This document shows positions 11,659 through 12,142 of a stretch of 12,142 bases of DNA, in pieces. The DNA is from Candidatus Hydrothermarchaeota archaeon (GTDB lineage Archaea; Hydrothermarchaeota; Hydrothermarchaeia; Hydrothermarchaeales; WAQR01), in contig WAQR01000192.1 of assembly GCA_015520145.1 (NCBI GenBank), forward strand, positions 1 through 12,142, in the 5' to 3' direction. Made by a program: the position numbers and the translations under genes. Positions within the stretch are counted from its first letter, which is position 1. Every line of letters begins with the position of its first letter. The notes beneath the pieces are model-generated. The model was not told the DNA's origin, made no database searches, and saw only the letters and a program-made list of their open reading frames with translations.

Positions 11659-12142
11659 TGAATCCTGAAACTCGCATCAAATACATTGCCCTAACACTCT
11701 CGTTTCTGTTCCTGATGGGAGTCGAGATAGCAATCCCGCAAAACACGGCTTATGCACTCGAACCAGTATATAATAGCCCGTATAGCTCACCTTCAGGTCC
11801 CTCAATATCACCAGAAGAACCTGGCATACTGTCAAAATTCATCTTGAAGATAAAAAACATCTTCGGTATTGACTCTTCAACGTCTGAACAATCTGATTCT
11901 GGCATCGTCCATGCCGTCCGCGTACCTGGCGAGATAAAATCAGGTCCGATTAAGCAGATGGAATACAACCTAAACGAGATAGACCGGATACTAAAAGAGA
12001 TAAACAGGAGTATTGAAACCGGCGGCGATGTATCAGCACAATTGGATGACCTTTCATTTTATAGAAGCGAGATAGAAGGACTCGACCCGCAGGTCAAAGA
12101 GGAATTCAAAAGGACAGAGAACACCTTGCGGGAACTGGTAAA
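11655..12142 (+). CDS. Secreted protein, N-terminal part (runs off the window)
   Basis: The frame starts at ATG 11655, overlapping the TGA of the giant surface protein as ATGA, and stays open to the last base (162 codons visible). GGGAGGAG at 11642-11649 is a strong ribosome-binding site, so the two genes should be translationally coupled. Residues 1-34 form a signal peptide (MMNPETRIKYIALTLSFLFL, then a cut after AYA). A Pro/Ser/Tyr-rich stretch follows (36-55), then a short amphipathic segment ILSKFILKIKNIFGI, and from about residue 98 a coiled-coil-like region (NEIDRILKEINRSIE, then SFYRSEIEGLDPQVKEEFKR). No family is recognised. Coupling to the VWA protein suggests a surface partner, but the rest of the gene is needed. 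Confidence 0.8.
   Translation, partial: MMNPETRIKYIALTLSFLFLMGVEIAIPQNTAYALEPVYNSPYSSPSGPSISPEEPGILSKFILKIKNIFGIDSSTSEQSDSGIVHAVRVPGEIKSGPIKQMEYNLNEIDRILKEINRSIETGGDVSAQLDDLSFYRSEIEGLDPQVKEEFKRTENTLRELV

Overview
The window is archaeal. It carries a formylmethanofuran dehydrogenase C subunit, two proteins of the F420-dependent methylene-tetrahydromethanopterin reductase (Mer) type, an archaeal-length lumazine synthase, a UPF0179 protein and a stand-alone PRC-barrel protein. TATA-like boxes sit about 25-35 bases before several starts, and some genes look leaderless. This points to a euryarchaeon with the methanopterin C1 pathway: a methanogen or an anaerobic methane/alkane oxidiser of the broad Methanosarcinales/Syntrophoarchaeia/ANME kind. 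The exact lineage cannot be fixed from the sequence alone.

Layout. (1) 1-267 is the end of an unidentified gene, followed by a 268-base non-coding stretch with promoter-like elements. (2) 536-1245: a PRC-barrel protein and ribH, 38 bases apart. They converge on a minus-strand UPF0179 gene (1257-1685) whose eight cysteines fall into two equally spaced sets of four. (3) About 1.7-3.8 kb is a minus-strand toxin-antitoxin accumulation. It holds a truncated AF2212-like antitoxin, a YgiT-type zinc-finger antitoxin preceded by only the tail of a DUF4258-like toxin, an apparently intact PBECR2-like toxin overlapping a DUF2283 antitoxin, a DUF2283-YgiT fusion with half a zinc finger, a second DUF4258-like remnant and an unassigned 62-residue protein. 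A perfect 36-base direct repeat occurs twice, 1,039 bases apart, with a decayed third copy. Two copies overlap or abut antitoxin stop codons; the third lies 34 bases beyond the YgiT gene. (4) 3905-5794: two divergent Mer-like genes in tandem on the minus strand, one noticeably short, with small tandem duplications at the gene junction and in the leader. (5) 6070-6861: fwdC without other fwd subunits. (6) 6922-11658: a 1578-residue secreted protein combining a prenyltransferase-like alpha/alpha toroid, beta-sandwich linkers, a VWA domain with complete MIDAS, more beta-sandwich domains and a His-rich C-terminal domain. It overlaps by ATGA a second secreted gene that runs off the window.

How the parts relate. 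ribH supplies ribityl-lumazine for flavins, and its precursor also feeds F420. The Mer-like proteins probably use F420, and FwdC belongs to the first or last step of the same C1 pathway, so 0.8-6.9 kb has a redox/C1 theme interrupted by the toxin-antitoxin island. The last 5.2 kb is a separate cell-surface operon. The least ordinary parts are the toxin-antitoxin island with its repeat and the giant surface protein with its partner.
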